Positions 25,911 to 35,261 of a stretch of DNA of 64,000 nt are shown here, piece by piece. The position numbers and the translations under genes are program-made. The notes below the pieces were generated by a model. The model searched no databases, had not been told where the DNA came from, and saw only the letters and a program-made list of their open reading frames with translations. Each line of letters opens with the position of its first letter. Within the stretch, counting starts at the first letter, position 1. The DNA is from JARRQJ01 sp963761035 (GTDB lineage Bacteria > Pseudomonadota > Gammaproteobacteria > DRLM01): positions 310,001 to 374,000 of the forward strand of contig CAVXFH010000002.1 of the NCBI GenBank assembly GCA_963761035.1. The letters are read 5' to 3'.

Positions 25911-28160
25911 TCAAAGATAATATGTGAACGTGGCTCGTATGGTGCGGGGGACGCCGGAATGTACCACATAATCCGGCACCGTATTCGTTTCACCCGGCAA
26001 GCGGGTGGCGTAATAATAGGTTATATCATTCCATTTCTTATCCAATATATTGAAGACATCCACGGCAATCCGCCACTCCTTGGGCTGCGTATAACCAACA
26101 CCCAGGTCGAAGGTGGTATACGCCGACGCCTTGATACTGTTGTCTTCCACTAAAGGCGCCTGACCGAAGTACCTCGCACGCAAATTGCCGAAAAACCCCG
26201 AGGGCAACGCCATGTTGAGCCCCGCATCGAGGACGCCGGTCGGGCTGTTGGGAATGTAACGTCCGATATAGTTCGGGGCATTCGCACAGGGGAATCCCGC
26301 ATCTGCGCCATCGCCGCACCCCACATCGTCGCCACCAGGATCCGCCGAATCGAATCGGGCGCGGGTAAATGAGGCATTGAGGTCGCCGGATAACCAGTCG
26401 GTGAAACGAAACATATTGGACCATTCGACCCCGGTACGGGTCGTGGCGCCATTGACCTCCGTGGCGCCGGCGTCGCCGGTGAATACCAATTCGTTTTCCA
26501 GTTTCAACAAGAAGACCGCGAGACTGGTTGACCAATTCGACACCGGGGTGCTGCGCACGCCCACCTCGCCGCTCTTGGCGCGCACCAAGGGGGTTGCCGG
26601 CGGCGTATTGGGATCTTCGCCGCTGCGCGTCACGCCGCGGGCATCATTGCTGTGATAGCCCTCGGCGGCATTCAGGAAGAAGGCGGTACGGGCCCAGGGA
26701 CCGAGAACGACGCCCAGTTTGGGATTGAACTTCTTCGCGTTCTTGGAGCCGGTATTACAACCGAAAGGATCGCTGTTAATGTCGCAGGAATTGTCGGGGT
26801 TCAGCATTTTGTCCTTGACGTCGAACGTAAAGGCATCCGCACGCAAGCCGAGAACAGTGCGAACGACCGGGTTCCATTTAGTATTGTTCTCGAAATAGAC
26901 CGCCCCATTCGACTCGACGACGCTGGCGTCCTGCGTCGTGCCCACTATCACACGATTTTGCGTGGCATTGATGCCCACATCGGCGATGTCATCGACGCGC
27001 ATCGAGACGCCCAAGAGATTAGTCATTTCCACGCTGCCAAGTTCCTGGAACCAGGACTTCGAGCCGTTGAAGCCGTAGACAACACGGTTGTCGTGCTGCA
27101 GCATCTGATCGCTATTGTGCTGCGTGTCGCCCGTGACGCCGATGTCAGTATTGGTCAGGTCATACGTAAACGTCGACCAAAGATCCAGCTTATACTTGAT
27201 GACGTACGCTGAAAATGCCGTCCTGCCCGTTTCCGTCTCTTTTACTTTACTGAAGGAGAGGCTGGAGCGGCTGGATTGGCCGCCATCCGATGGGGCCAAG
27301 GTCCCAAATCGATCGATAAGGCCCTCTTCGATTGCGTGCTGGGGCACCTGGTCCGTGGAATTCCACATGCCGTGATAGGTCATGGCGGTGACCGTAAAAT
27401 AATCCTGGTCAGTCCCCTGGTGATAACGCAACATGCCGTTAAATTTATTGTAATCGTCCGTATTGTCCCACGGGCCGTCGTTGTGATAAATCTCGCCGGC
27501 GGAGGTCAGCTCGCCCGCACCCCATTTCTTCGTCCCCATAAGCAATCCGCGCCGGTACCCGTCTTCCCCAAACCCCAACGTGGCCGTATCGTCTGCATGA
27601 TTTAACAGCCCCATGCGCACCGAACCCGCCGTCGCGAAGTCGCCCTCATCGGCAAAGTAAGGCCCTTTCGAGTAATGCAGATCACCCACCATTTCGGGGA
27701 TCAAGAAATTCAGATCGGTATAGCCTTGACCATGGGCATGGACAGGAAAATTAATCGGCATGTCGTCGACGAACGTCGCGAGGTCGGTACCGTGATCAAG
27801 ATTAAACCCGCGCAGGAAATATTGATTCGCCTTACCTTCGCCTGAATGCTGGGTCACGATCAGGCCCGGCACGTTTTCCAACACCGCACCGGGTCGCAAC
27901 AGCGGCTGAGCCGCCAATTCGGCTTGGCTCACATCCCCCACCGAGGCGGCGTCCATGCTGGAGACACCGCTGGCGGTGACATCGATGGTTCCCAAATTCA
28001 GGGCCTGGCCTGTTCCGCTCTCATCAGCGGCGATCGCCACATTACTCATCCCCAAGCCAAGCGCAGCCAGCATCACGATACGGCTAGAAAATAATAACTT
28101 CCTATTTTCTAAGATAATATTCCGTATTTTACCTGGCATTATGACAATCTGGTCACGCAT
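25911..28160 (-). CDS. TonB-dependent outer-membrane receptor
   Basis: At 749 residues this is a full receptor. A signal peptide ends near SNVAIA-ADES. The plug domain holds LGTIDVTASGVSS, PGAVLENVPGLIVTQHSGEG and NQYFLRGFNLDHGTDLATFVDD. A 22-strand barrel follows and finishes with TIRATFTYYL (terminal aromatic). The plug loop PINFPVHAHGQGYTDLNFLIP, with two His, could contact a metal or metallophore, but this is inference. GGGGAG precedes the ATG at 28160. It shares strand with the TonB operon and lies divergent from DUF4198-copC-copD, which hints at Ni, Co or Cu as substrate rather than siderophore iron. Confidence 0.93.
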   Translation of the reverse strand: MRDQIVIMPGKIRNIILENRKLLFSSRIVMLAALGLGMSNVAIAADESGTGQALNLGTIDVTASGVSSMDAASVGDVSQAELAAQPLLRPGAVLENVPGLIVTQHSGEGKANQYFLRGFNLDHGTDLATFVDDMPINFPVHAHGQGYTDLNFLIPEMVGDLHYSKGPYFADEGDFATAGSVRMGLLNHADDTATLGFGEDGYRRGLLMGTKKWGAGELTSAGEIYHNDGPWDNTDDYNKFNGMLRYHQGTDQDYFTVTAMTYHGMWNSTDQVPQHAIEEGLIDRFGTLAPSDGGQSSRSSLSFSKVKETETGRTAFSAYVIKYKLDLWSTFTYDLTNTDIGVTGDTQHNSDQMLQHDNRVVYGFNGSKSWFQELGSVEMTNLLGVSMRVDDIADVGINATQNRVIVGTTQDASVVESNGAVYFENNTKWNPVVRTVLGLRADAFTFDVKDKMLNPDNSCDINSDPFGCNTGSKNAKKFNPKLGVVLGPWARTAFFLNAAEGYHSNDARGVTRSGEDPNTPPATPLVRAKSGEVGVRSTPVSNWSTSLAVFLLKLENELVFTGDAGATEVNGATTRTGVEWSNMFRFTDWLSGDLNASFTRARFDSADPGGDDVGCGDGADAGFPCANAPNYIGRYIPNSPTGVLDAGLNMALPSGFFGNLRARYFGQAPLVEDNSIKASAYTTFDLGVGYTQPKEWRIAVDVFNILDKKWNDITYYYATRLPGETNTVPDYVVHSGVPRTIRATFTYYL

Positions 28161-28659
28161 AATAGTCTCCCCTATTTGTGTTGATTAATGTGACTATGGC
28201 AATCATCTCGATGCTATAATTAATAAAATCGTGCTACATGAAAACGCAATATATATTAAATGTCAAGGTCAAATATCCCCAAGCTCCGGCCCTTCACAAC
28301 TCTTAGATATTCCATAGAGAAAGTTAGGTTATGCAAATATGAATGTATAGAAGGATAGCGCGTTGGATGCATCTATTACTGCGTTTAACAATGAAGACTG
28401 AAGCGAATCTATGAGGGCACTTAACCTCATTTCAGAAACGTGTCGCTGTAAGAATGGCCCGGCGCAGAGACGCGATGGTGAATATACCAGCCGGCGTTGC
28501 GTATCAGTGACTACCACTGTTCGAATTTTGTGTCGCCTCATAGCGATCGCTATTAGAGATACTGGCATATCCCATTTAAACGGTCTGCGATTCGGCCATC
28601 GACTTTCCAAGAGGACTCCGGCTTAGAAGTCTAAAGGAGATGGTTGTTTGTTGAATGTA

Positions 28660-28776
28660 AATAACCTAACTATAGAATTAGGTCGAGTTGTCCAAGACGT
28701 TCAAGAAAATATAAGTTTTATTCTGAAATTCGAGGTTAAGTATCTTTAAAATCTCCTCGATTGAGGAGATTTTTTT
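28660..28776 (+). ncRNA. Candidate small RNA or leader ending in a terminator
   Basis: The 930-base gap between the receptor and DUF4198 genes (28161-29093) has no gene. It contains a small inverted repeat CCTAA/TTAGG near 28666-28683. A clear terminator at 28749-28776 has stem AATCTCCTC with GAGGAGATT, loop GATT and a run of T. It lies 320 bases upstream of the DUF4198 start on the same strand, so it could end a small RNA or act as an attenuator. The 5' boundary is a guess. Confidence 0.35.
28749..28776 (+). terminator. Rho-independent terminator upstream of the DUF4198-copCD set
   Basis: A nine-base perfect stem with a tetraloop is followed by at least six T. No plus-strand gene precedes it in the gap. 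Confidence 0.8.
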
Positions 28777-29093
28777 AGACGAAGGCAATTCAATGCCTGG
28801 CGTTTAAACTTTCGGAGTTTAGTCCGACGACAAGTACCAACCGTCGAAATGGATTAAAGCATCATTATCCACGCAATAAGGTCTATCTTGCTGCCGCCTC
28901 GCAAAGCAGCAATACTGGCAACGAATCTCATATCGGCTTTTTCTGCAAAATCGATTTCTCGAATCATTTTATCCTAACGGCCAATCTCTAGATCATGGAC
29001 AATATTATCGATAACATGGCGACCGGTATGATACGGTACCGGATAAGCAAGACTAGCTTACAGTCTAATACGCAAAACTCAAGGAGTCACTCA

Positions 29094-29897
29094 ATGAAGA
29101 TTTCACGATCAATACGGCCTTTGCTACTGGCCGGCGTGAGTGCAATTTCGATGGCCGGTCTTACTCCCGCCTATGCCCATTTCCAAATGTTGATCCCTTC
29201 CGATGACATGGTGAGTAGTCCCGCCGAGCGTCAGATCCGGCTAAACATCATGTTCTGGCATCCCTTCGAAGGGCATGGCATGAGTATGGATACCCCGGTA
29301 AAGTTCGGCGTTCGGACAAGTGGAAAAAATATCGACCTGCGCAAAAGTCTGCAGCCCCATCAGTTCCAAGACGATAGCGGGAAAAATCGCGACGGATTTC
29401 AGGCAACGTATACCGTGACGAGACCCGGCGATTATATTTTTTATATCGAGCCCAAACCCTATTGGGAGCCGGCAGAGGAAACCTATATCGTTCACTACAC
29501 CAAGGTCGTCGTGAATGGTTTGGGCCTGGAAGAAGGCTGGGACGACGCAGTAGGGCTCAAGACCGAAATCATCCCCCTTACCCGTCCCTACGGCCTGTAC
29601 ACCAACAATGTCTTTCAAGGCATCGTAAAGGTCAACGGCAAACCGGCGCCCTTCTCCAAAGTTGAAGTCGAGTACTATAATGAAGACGGCAAGCTAAAGG
29701 CGCCAGACGACCCCATGATCACCCAAGTGGTTAAATCCGACGGCAACGGTGTCTTTACCTACGCCATGCCCAGGGCCGGCTGGTGGGGTTTCGCCGCCTT
29801 GCATCGCGATACGAAAAAGATGATCCACGACGGCAAAGAATATCCGGTGGAAATCGGCGCGCTATTGTGGGTCAAAACACATGATATGCCGCAATGA
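29094..29897 (+). CDS. DUF4198 (NikM-like) periplasmic protein, probable metal uptake component
   Basis: The 267-residue exported protein has a signal peptide ending PAYA-HFQ, so the mature protein would begin with His. The DUF4198 pattern follows: HFQMLIPSDDMV, RLNIMFWHPFEGHGMSMDTP, GDYIFYIEPKPYWEPAEE, YTKVVVNGLG and the C-terminal AMPRAGWWGFAAL. Family members (Pfam describes them as nickel transport complex NikM-like) occur with Ni/Co transporters and TonB receptors. The start at 29094 has AAGGAG upstream; an earlier in-frame start adds 33 atypical residues. Its stop overlaps the first possible copC start. Confidence 0.88.
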   Translation: MKISRSIRPLLLAGVSAISMAGLTPAYAHFQMLIPSDDMVSSPAERQIRLNIMFWHPFEGHGMSMDTPVKFGVRTSGKNIDLRKSLQPHQFQDDSGKNRDGFQATYTVTRPGDYIFYIEPKPYWEPAEETYIVHYTKVVVNGLGLEEGWDDAVGLKTEIIPLTRPYGLYTNNVFQGIVKVNGKPAPFSKVEVEYYNEDGKLKAPDDPMITQVVKSDGNGVFTYAMPRAGWWGFAALHRDTKKMIHDGKEYPVEIGALLWVKTHDMPQ

Positions 29898-29917
29898 TGG
29901 AAAAAAGGAGAATGAAA

Positions 29918-30280
29918 ATGCGTTATATGCTTGAGACGCTCATGGTTGCCGCCATTTTCTCCACCTTACCGGGTTATGCCGCCGCGCATGCCTTCCTGGA
30001 TCATTCAAGCCCCGGCGCCGATGCCGTCGTTGAAAAGGCGCCGGCCTCGGTGCAATTGTGGTTCAGTAGGGCACTGGAGCCCTCCTTCAGCACCGTGCGC
30101 GTCGTTGATAAGAGCGGCAAGCAAGTGGATAAAGGCGATCCGGTAGTGAACAATAAGGAACCCAAATTGTTGGAGGTAAACCTGGAACCTTTGACGCCGG
30201 GAAAATATAAGGTCATTTGGCGTATCGTTGCGCTGGATAGTCACAAGGCCAAAGGTGAATTTGCGTTTACCGTGAAATAA
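29918..30280 (+). CDS. copC: CopC-domain periplasmic copper-binding protein
   Basis: The product (about 120 residues) has a signal peptide ending GYAAA and a mature N-terminus HAFLDHSSP that could form the CopC histidine brace. The Cu(II) site partners DSH occur in RIVALDSHKAKGEFAF. The rest follows the beta-barrel pattern (VQLWFSRALEPSFSTVRVVD). It probably binds and shuttles copper to CopD. Several ATGs exist between 29894 and 29918. 29918 fits the AGGAG spacing, while 29912 is too close to the site. Confidence 0.9.
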   Translation: MRYMLETLMVAAIFSTLPGYAAAHAFLDHSSPGADAVVEKAPASVQLWFSRALEPSFSTVRVVDKSGKQVDKGDPVVNNKEPKLLEVNLEPLTPGKYKVIWRIVALDSHKAKGEFAFTVK

Positions 30281-30291
30281 AGAACTCTGCA

Positions 30292-31317
30292 ATGCTGGAA
30301 AACCCCTTAACTGTCGCCGCGACGGGGGGTGAATTGATTTTACTCGCCGCCGCCGTGGGAGCGGTGGCAGGCAATCTTTGGATACTGCCTGCCGAGTCAG
30401 CCGCCGAATCGCCAACCCTCGTCGCTACGCGCCTGAGACTGTGGTGGCTGCTCGGCCTCTGTCTGCTGGGATTTATGCTTGGAGGCGCGCTCGAACTGCT
30501 GTTGCGTACTGCCGGCATGAGCGATCTCCCGCTGCTGGATTCCTATGCCGAGATCGGTACCGTATTGTTCAAAACCCATTACGGCCGCCTGTGGCTATGG
30601 CGAAGCGCGGCCTTTCTCATCGTATTGATTACCTGGGTTCTGCACCGGCAGAAAAATCTGTCACGCGTTATGTCCATCGCGGCGTTAATCGCCTTGGCCG
30701 TTATCGCCGTCACTATCAGCGCCTCGGGCCACGCGGGAGACGACGGGATCTTATCGGCGGCGAACATCGCCAACTCGCTGCATATCATCGGGGCTCTTCT
30801 ATGGGGAGGTGGTATCCTCGCTACCACCATGTGCATCTTCCCCGTCTTGGTTCGCGGCGCACCGTCGGCGCGCCAGCTCCTTGCCGCGGTAGGAACGCGT
30901 CTATCCACCTTGGCGGGCTTGGCCCTGGTCCTGGTGGTCTTCCCCGGTTTCTATAACGCCTGGTTGCAGATCGATAGCTGGCATGGATTGTGGGGCACCA
31001 CCTATGGCCAAGTGCTGACATTGAAGCTCATCCTGGTGGCGGGCATGATGGCCTTGGGCGCGCTCAACCGCTTTTTCTTCGTGCCGGGGATTCAGCCCTT
31101 CTCTTTCCGCCGGAATCCTAGGATTCTCCAATTCTCGCGCAAGGTCGGGGCGATGCTGTCGGGCAATCGGACTTTCCACAGCCTCCGGGACAGTATCCGC
31201 ATCGAGGCGCTTCTATTGTTGGCGGTGCTGATCCTGGCGGCGGCGCTCTCCCAGCAGACACCCGCCACCCATGCGGAACATGAAAATTTGCAAGACCATG
31301 TCCACAGCGATGCTTGA
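30292..31317 (+). CDS. copD: CopD-family copper transport membrane protein
   Basis: The 341-residue protein has about eight membrane helices and the CopD domain (PF05425). An early part carries PLLDSYAEIGTVLFKTHYGR, the middle HIIGALLWGGGILATTMCIF, and later YGQVLTLKLILVAGMMALGALN. It ends in a short His-rich cytoplasmic or periplasmic tail. CopCD pairs import copper in several proteobacteria. It begins 11 bases after copC and converges with glcF, only 5 bases separating the stops. The combination with DUF4198 suggests metal specificity wider than copper. Confidence 0.9.
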   Translation: MLENPLTVAATGGELILLAAAVGAVAGNLWILPAESAAESPTLVATRLRLWWLLGLCLLGFMLGGALELLLRTAGMSDLPLLDSYAEIGTVLFKTHYGRLWLWRSAAFLIVLITWVLHRQKNLSRVMSIAALIALAVIAVTISASGHAGDDGILSAANIANSLHIIGALLWGGGILATTMCIFPVLVRGAPSARQLLAAVGTRLSTLAGLALVLVVFPGFYNAWLQIDSWHGLWGTTYGQVLTLKLILVAGMMALGALNRFFFVPGIQPFSFRRNPRILQFSRKVGAMLSGNRTFHSLRDSIRIEALLLLAVLILAAALSQQTPATHAEHENLQDHVHSDA

Positions 31318-31322
31318 GTGAA

Positions 31323-32534
31323 TTACGGCTTATCGAGCAACTCCACCCAATGCTTCACCGGCACGGCGGCGCGAGTTTGCAGATGTAATTGACAACCGAT
31401 ATTGGCGGTGGCGATCACCGCCGGCTCTCCCGCCTGCAAGGCCGCCAGCTTGTTCGCCAGAAGTTGCCGCGAAAGCACGGGTTGTAATAGGGAATAGGTG
31501 CCGGCGGAACCGCAGCATAGATGGGGATCGACCTCCGGTGTCGGTTCATACCCGCAACGTACCAACACCGTTTCCACCAAGCCGGTGATCTGCTGGGCGT
31601 GCTGTAAGGTGCACGGCGACTGAAACGCCACCCTCACGCCGCGGGTATGCACCGCCAAGGACGCCAGATCTTCCTTGACCAGAATCTCGCTCAAATCCCG
31701 GGTCAGTGCGGTGATGCGCGCGGCCTTTGCCGCGTATGCGGGATCTTCCCGCAGCATCGCACCATACTCTTTAACCATGGCGCCGCACCCGCTGGCGGTC
31801 ATGACAATGGCCTCCGCCCCGGATTCCACGTAGGGCCACCAGGCATCGATATTACGGCGTATGAATTGCTGCGCCTCCTGATGTGCGGAAAGGTGATGGC
31901 TCAAAGCGCCGCAACACCCGGCGTTTTGAGCCCGAATGAGACTGATCCCCAACCTGTCCAGCACTCGCGCAGCGGCGGCATTGATGCCGGGAGCTACCGC
32001 CGCTTGTACACAGCCATCCAATACCAGCATCTTACGGACGTGGCGGGTATCGGGCCAAATTCCGGCGTGTTGTTGAGGCGGTACCTTTACTCGCCATGCC
32101 GCCGGCAACAACGGCCGCAGCCGTCGGCCGATGTGCAACAATACGGTGAAACGCCGCGGATAGGGCAATATACCGCGCAACACTCGCCGCAACAGATTAG
32201 CGGAGAAAGGCCGCGTTACCCGTTGCTCAACCAATTCGCGTCCGATATCCACCAACCGCCCGTAGCGCACTCCCGAAGGGCAAGCGGTTTCACATGCCTG
32301 GCAATGCAGGCAGCGATCGAGGTGAATTTGCGTCGTGGAGCTGACGGAATTGCCTTCCAGCATTTGTTTGATGAGATAGATACGCCCGCGCGGGCCGTCG
32401 AGCTCATCGCCCAATAGCCGGTACGTCGGACAGGCGGCGGTGCAAAAGCCACAATGTACACACGAGCGCAGGATGTCCTCGGCCTCCTTACCCTGTGTAG
32501 TTATCTTGACGGCATCATCGAGAGAAGTCTGCAT
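31323..32534 (-). CDS. glcF: Glycolate oxidase iron-sulfur subunit
   Basis: The 403-residue protein carries two 4Fe-4S motifs, CVHCGFCTAACP and CLHCQACETACP, at the N-terminus. Two CCG-domain repeats follow: one around GCCGALSHHLS, the other ending HLCCGSAGTYSLLQP. It passes electrons from the GlcD/GlcE flavoproteins to the membrane quinone pool during glycolate oxidation to glyoxylate. It is third in a minus-strand glcD-glcE-glcF order, 30 bases after glcE. Length agrees with E. coli GlcF. Confidence 0.95.
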   Translation of the reverse strand: MQTSLDDAVKITTQGKEAEDILRSCVHCGFCTAACPTYRLLGDELDGPRGRIYLIKQMLEGNSVSSTTQIHLDRCLHCQACETACPSGVRYGRLVDIGRELVEQRVTRPFSANLLRRVLRGILPYPRRFTVLLHIGRRLRPLLPAAWRVKVPPQQHAGIWPDTRHVRKMLVLDGCVQAAVAPGINAAAARVLDRLGISLIRAQNAGCCGALSHHLSAHQEAQQFIRRNIDAWWPYVESGAEAIVMTASGCGAMVKEYGAMLREDPAYAAKAARITALTRDLSEILVKEDLASLAVHTRGVRVAFQSPCTLQHAQQITGLVETVLVRCGYEPTPEVDPHLCCGSAGTYSLLQPVLSRQLLANKLAALQAGEPAVIATANIGCQLHLQTRAAVPVKHWVELLDKP

Positions 32535-32564
32535 GATTGCGTTCTATGAATATTGTTCTATTCG

Positions 32565-33626
32565 TTAACACCAGGCGAATAGACGCCCGGGATTTAAAAT
32601 GCCCTTGGGATCGAAGGCCAGTTTGAGGCGGCGCTGAATCGCCACGAGTGTTTGCGGCAAGGGATGAAAACGCTCTCTTGCGCTCTTCTCCACCCGGAAC
32701 AAAGTGGCGTGTCCGCCCGCCTCCGCCGCGGCACGGCGCAGCAGCTCGTCATTTTCGTCACTCTTCAACCAGCGCTGCGCACCGCCCCATTCCAACAACC
32801 ACTTGCCCGGCAAGGACGAAGGCGGGGTCGCCGGCGGCAATGACAAGCGCCACAAGGGCAGCGGTCCCGCAAAAAAGCCATGGCGCTGTTCCCTGATATT
32901 TTCCCAAAACAGCGCCGCCTCTTTGACCGACTCGCCGCCGAGGTGATGCTTGGCGGACTCCACCGCGGTGCGAGTGCCGGACAACCGCATATGCAAGCGG
33001 TCGCCGTCGTAACAACTGGCTGACAGCGGAAACGGCCGGCCCGCCCAGTGATTCATGGTCTCGACCGCGTCGGCGGCGTTCCATTCCTGCACCAGGGTCA
33101 TTTCGCACTCGGGGCGCGGCAAGACCTTGAGACTGATCTCCAGTATCACACCCAAGGTGCCCATGGCCCCCGCCATGAGCCGCGATACGTCGAAACCGGC
33201 GACGTTCTTCATCACCTGCCCGCCGAAGCGCATGGTCTCGCCGCGGCCGTTGATAAGCTTCATGCCCAAGACAAAATCCCGCGCCGCGCCCGCATACGGT
33301 CGACGCGGTCCCGACAATCCGCAGGCGATAGTCCCGCCCAGCGTGGCATTGGCGCCGAAGTGGGGCGGCTCGAAAGGCAGCATCTGGCGGTGATCGCTCA
33401 AGGCCACTTCGATATCGTTCAATAAGGTCCCGGCGCGGGCGGTCAGGACTAACTCAGCGGGCTCATAACTGACGATGCCGCGATGCGCCGCCACAGAGAG
33501 CACCTCGCCGCGTGCCTCGCCACCCAGGAAGGATTTAGTATTACCACCCACGATGCACAAGGGCGTACCCGTCGAATAAGCCGCCGCCACGCGCTCCCGC
33601 AATTGCCCGCCGATGTCCCTAGCCAT
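32565..33626 (-). CDS. glcE: Glycolate oxidase FAD-binding subunit
   Basis: The 353-residue flavoprotein has the FAD_binding_4 layout: CIVGGNTKSFLGG, LTARAGTLLNDIEVAL, FGANATLGGTIACGLSGPRR and GGQVMKNVAGFDVSRLMAGA. A typical GlcE C-terminus follows, ending FDPKGILNPGRLFAW. It is one of two FAD subunits of glycolate dehydrogenase. Its ATG directly follows the glcD stop with no spacer, so translation is probably coupled. Confidence 0.95.
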   Translation of the reverse strand: MARDIGGQLRERVAAAYSTGTPLCIVGGNTKSFLGGEARGEVLSVAAHRGIVSYEPAELVLTARAGTLLNDIEVALSDHRQMLPFEPPHFGANATLGGTIACGLSGPRRPYAGAARDFVLGMKLINGRGETMRFGGQVMKNVAGFDVSRLMAGAMGTLGVILEISLKVLPRPECEMTLVQEWNAADAVETMNHWAGRPFPLSASCYDGDRLHMRLSGTRTAVESAKHHLGGESVKEAALFWENIREQRHGFFAGPLPLWRLSLPPATPPSSLPGKWLLEWGGAQRWLKSDENDELLRRAAAEAGGHATLFRVEKSARERFHPLPQTLVAIQRRLKLAFDPKGILNPGRLFAWC

Positions 33627-35123
33627 TCAAAATCGGTCCAAGTCCGGAAACGGCAGCTGAGCGTGATGGACATGCATGGCGCCAAACTCCGCGCAGCGTC
33701 GCAAAGTCGGCACCGCCTTGCCGGGATTGAGCATGCCGTCGGGATCGAAGGCGGACTTCACCGCACGGAATTGCGCCAGCTCCTTGGAGACGAATTGCAC
33801 GCACATCTGGTTAATCTTTTCTATGCCCACGCCGTGCTCGCCGGTGATGGTGCCGCCCACCGCAATACATAACTCGAGGATCTTACCGCCCATCTCTTCG
33901 ACACGCCGTAATTCCCCGGGCTGGTTGGCATCGTAGAGAATCAGGGGATGGAGATTGCCGTCGCCGGCATGAAAGACGTTGGCCACCGGCAGGCCGTATT
34001 CCTTGGATAAGTCGCCGATGCGCCGCAACACCTCCGGCAGACGCCGACGCGGGATGGTGCCGTCCATACAATAGTAGTCCGGTGCCAGGCGCCCCACCGC
34101 GGGGAAGGCGGCCTTGCGCCCCTTCCAGAAAATGGCGCGCTCCTGTTCATTCCTGGCGGTGCGCACCTCCACCGCGCCGCAGGCCTGCATGATGCGGCGC
34201 ACTTGCATGATGTGTTCCGACACCTCTTCATTGCCGCCATCCACTTCGCACAGCAGAATTGCCTCGGCGCCGACGGGATAACCGGCATGGACAAACTCTT
34301 CGGCCGCGTGGATGGCAAGGCGGTCCATCATCTCCAGGCCGGCGGGGATGATGCCCGCCGCGATGATCTCCGCCACCGCGGTACCGGCCTTCACCACGTC
34401 ATCGAAGGCCGCCAACACGACCTGCGCCCGTTCCGGCAGAGGCAACAACTTCACCGTTACTTCTACAATCACGCCCAGCAGGCCTTCGGAGCCGGTGAAC
34501 AAGGCCAGAAGGTCGTAACCCGGACTATCCAAGGCATCACCCCCCACGGTGATAAGTTCACCGTCCACGGTGATCACGTCCAGCTTGAGGATGTTATGTA
34601 CCGTAAGACCGTATTTGAGGCAATGCACGCCGCCGGCATTCTCCGCCACATTGCCACCGATGGTACAGGCGATCTGCGAAGAGGGATCCGGGGCATAATA
34701 CAAACCGTACGCTGCTGCCGCCTCGGAAATAGCAAGGTTGCGCACGCCGGGCTGGACGCGTGCGCTGCGATTTTGGGGATCGATGGCTAGAATCGACTGC
34801 AACTTGGCTAGGCTTAGCAGGACACCGCCGGCATGAGGCAAGGCGCCGCCGGACAACCCGGTTCCGGCTCCGCGCGCCACCACCGGTATCCGATAGGCAT
34901 GACACAGACGCATCACCGCCCGCACTTGGTCGACGTCAGCGGGCAATACCACCGCCAGCGGCACCTGGCGATAAGCGGACAGGCCGTCGCATTCGTAGGG
35001 CCGTAATTGTTCTTCATCGGCAAGCACGGCATCGGCGGGCAATAGCACACGCAGGGCATCCAATAATGCCTTCCGCTGTTGCGGCGTTACCGCGCCTGCT
35101 GCTTGCTCTCCAATTGCGCTCAT
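33627..35123 (-). CDS. glcD: Glycolate oxidase FAD-linked subunit GlcD
   Basis: The 498-residue product has the FAD_binding_4 motifs PVVARGAGTGLSGGA and SSQIACTIGGNVAENAGG. The FAD-oxidase C domain contains GLPVANVFHAGDGNLHPLI and GTITGEHGVGIEK, and it ends FDPDGMLNPGKAVPT. It catalyses oxidation of glycolate (possibly also D-lactate). It heads the operon and is divergent from a TRAP transporter across 138 bases (35124-35261), which should hold promoters for both. The last 20 residues beyond the family end are short and variable. Confidence 0.96.
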   Translation of the reverse strand: MSAIGEQAAGAVTPQQRKALLDALRVLLPADAVLADEEQLRPYECDGLSAYRQVPLAVVLPADVDQVRAVMRLCHAYRIPVVARGAGTGLSGGALPHAGGVLLSLAKLQSILAIDPQNRSARVQPGVRNLAISEAAAAYGLYYAPDPSSQIACTIGGNVAENAGGVHCLKYGLTVHNILKLDVITVDGELITVGGDALDSPGYDLLALFTGSEGLLGVIVEVTVKLLPLPERAQVVLAAFDDVVKAGTAVAEIIAAGIIPAGLEMMDRLAIHAAEEFVHAGYPVGAEAILLCEVDGGNEEVSEHIMQVRRIMQACGAVEVRTARNEQERAIFWKGRKAAFPAVGRLAPDYYCMDGTIPRRRLPEVLRRIGDLSKEYGLPVANVFHAGDGNLHPLILYDANQPGELRRVEEMGGKILELCIAVGGTITGEHGVGIEKINQMCVQFVSKELAQFRAVKSAFDPDGMLNPGKAVPTLRRCAEFGAMHVHHAQLPFPDLDRF

Positions 35124-35261
35124 CTCAATGCCCGGTGCTGCGATTCGCTATTGTGCCATGGCAAATCCTTACGGAACCACCCAACATAAAGTGATACAAT
35201 TCCCGCGGCCCCCCTTGCCCCAATTGTTTATTACCGTTAGCTTATTGGCAAATCCACGCCT

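Noticed and set aside
25716..26153. Plus-strand ORF running into the receptor gene
   Set aside because: Antisense to the TonB-dependent receptor end, with no ribosome-binding site or family features.
30378..30956. 192-codon plus-strand ORF inside copD
   Set aside because: Shadow frame of the CopD gene, which has clear membrane helices and domain motifs.
33483..33872. Plus-strand 129-codon ORF across glcE/glcD
   Set aside because: Antisense shadow of the glycolate oxidase genes.
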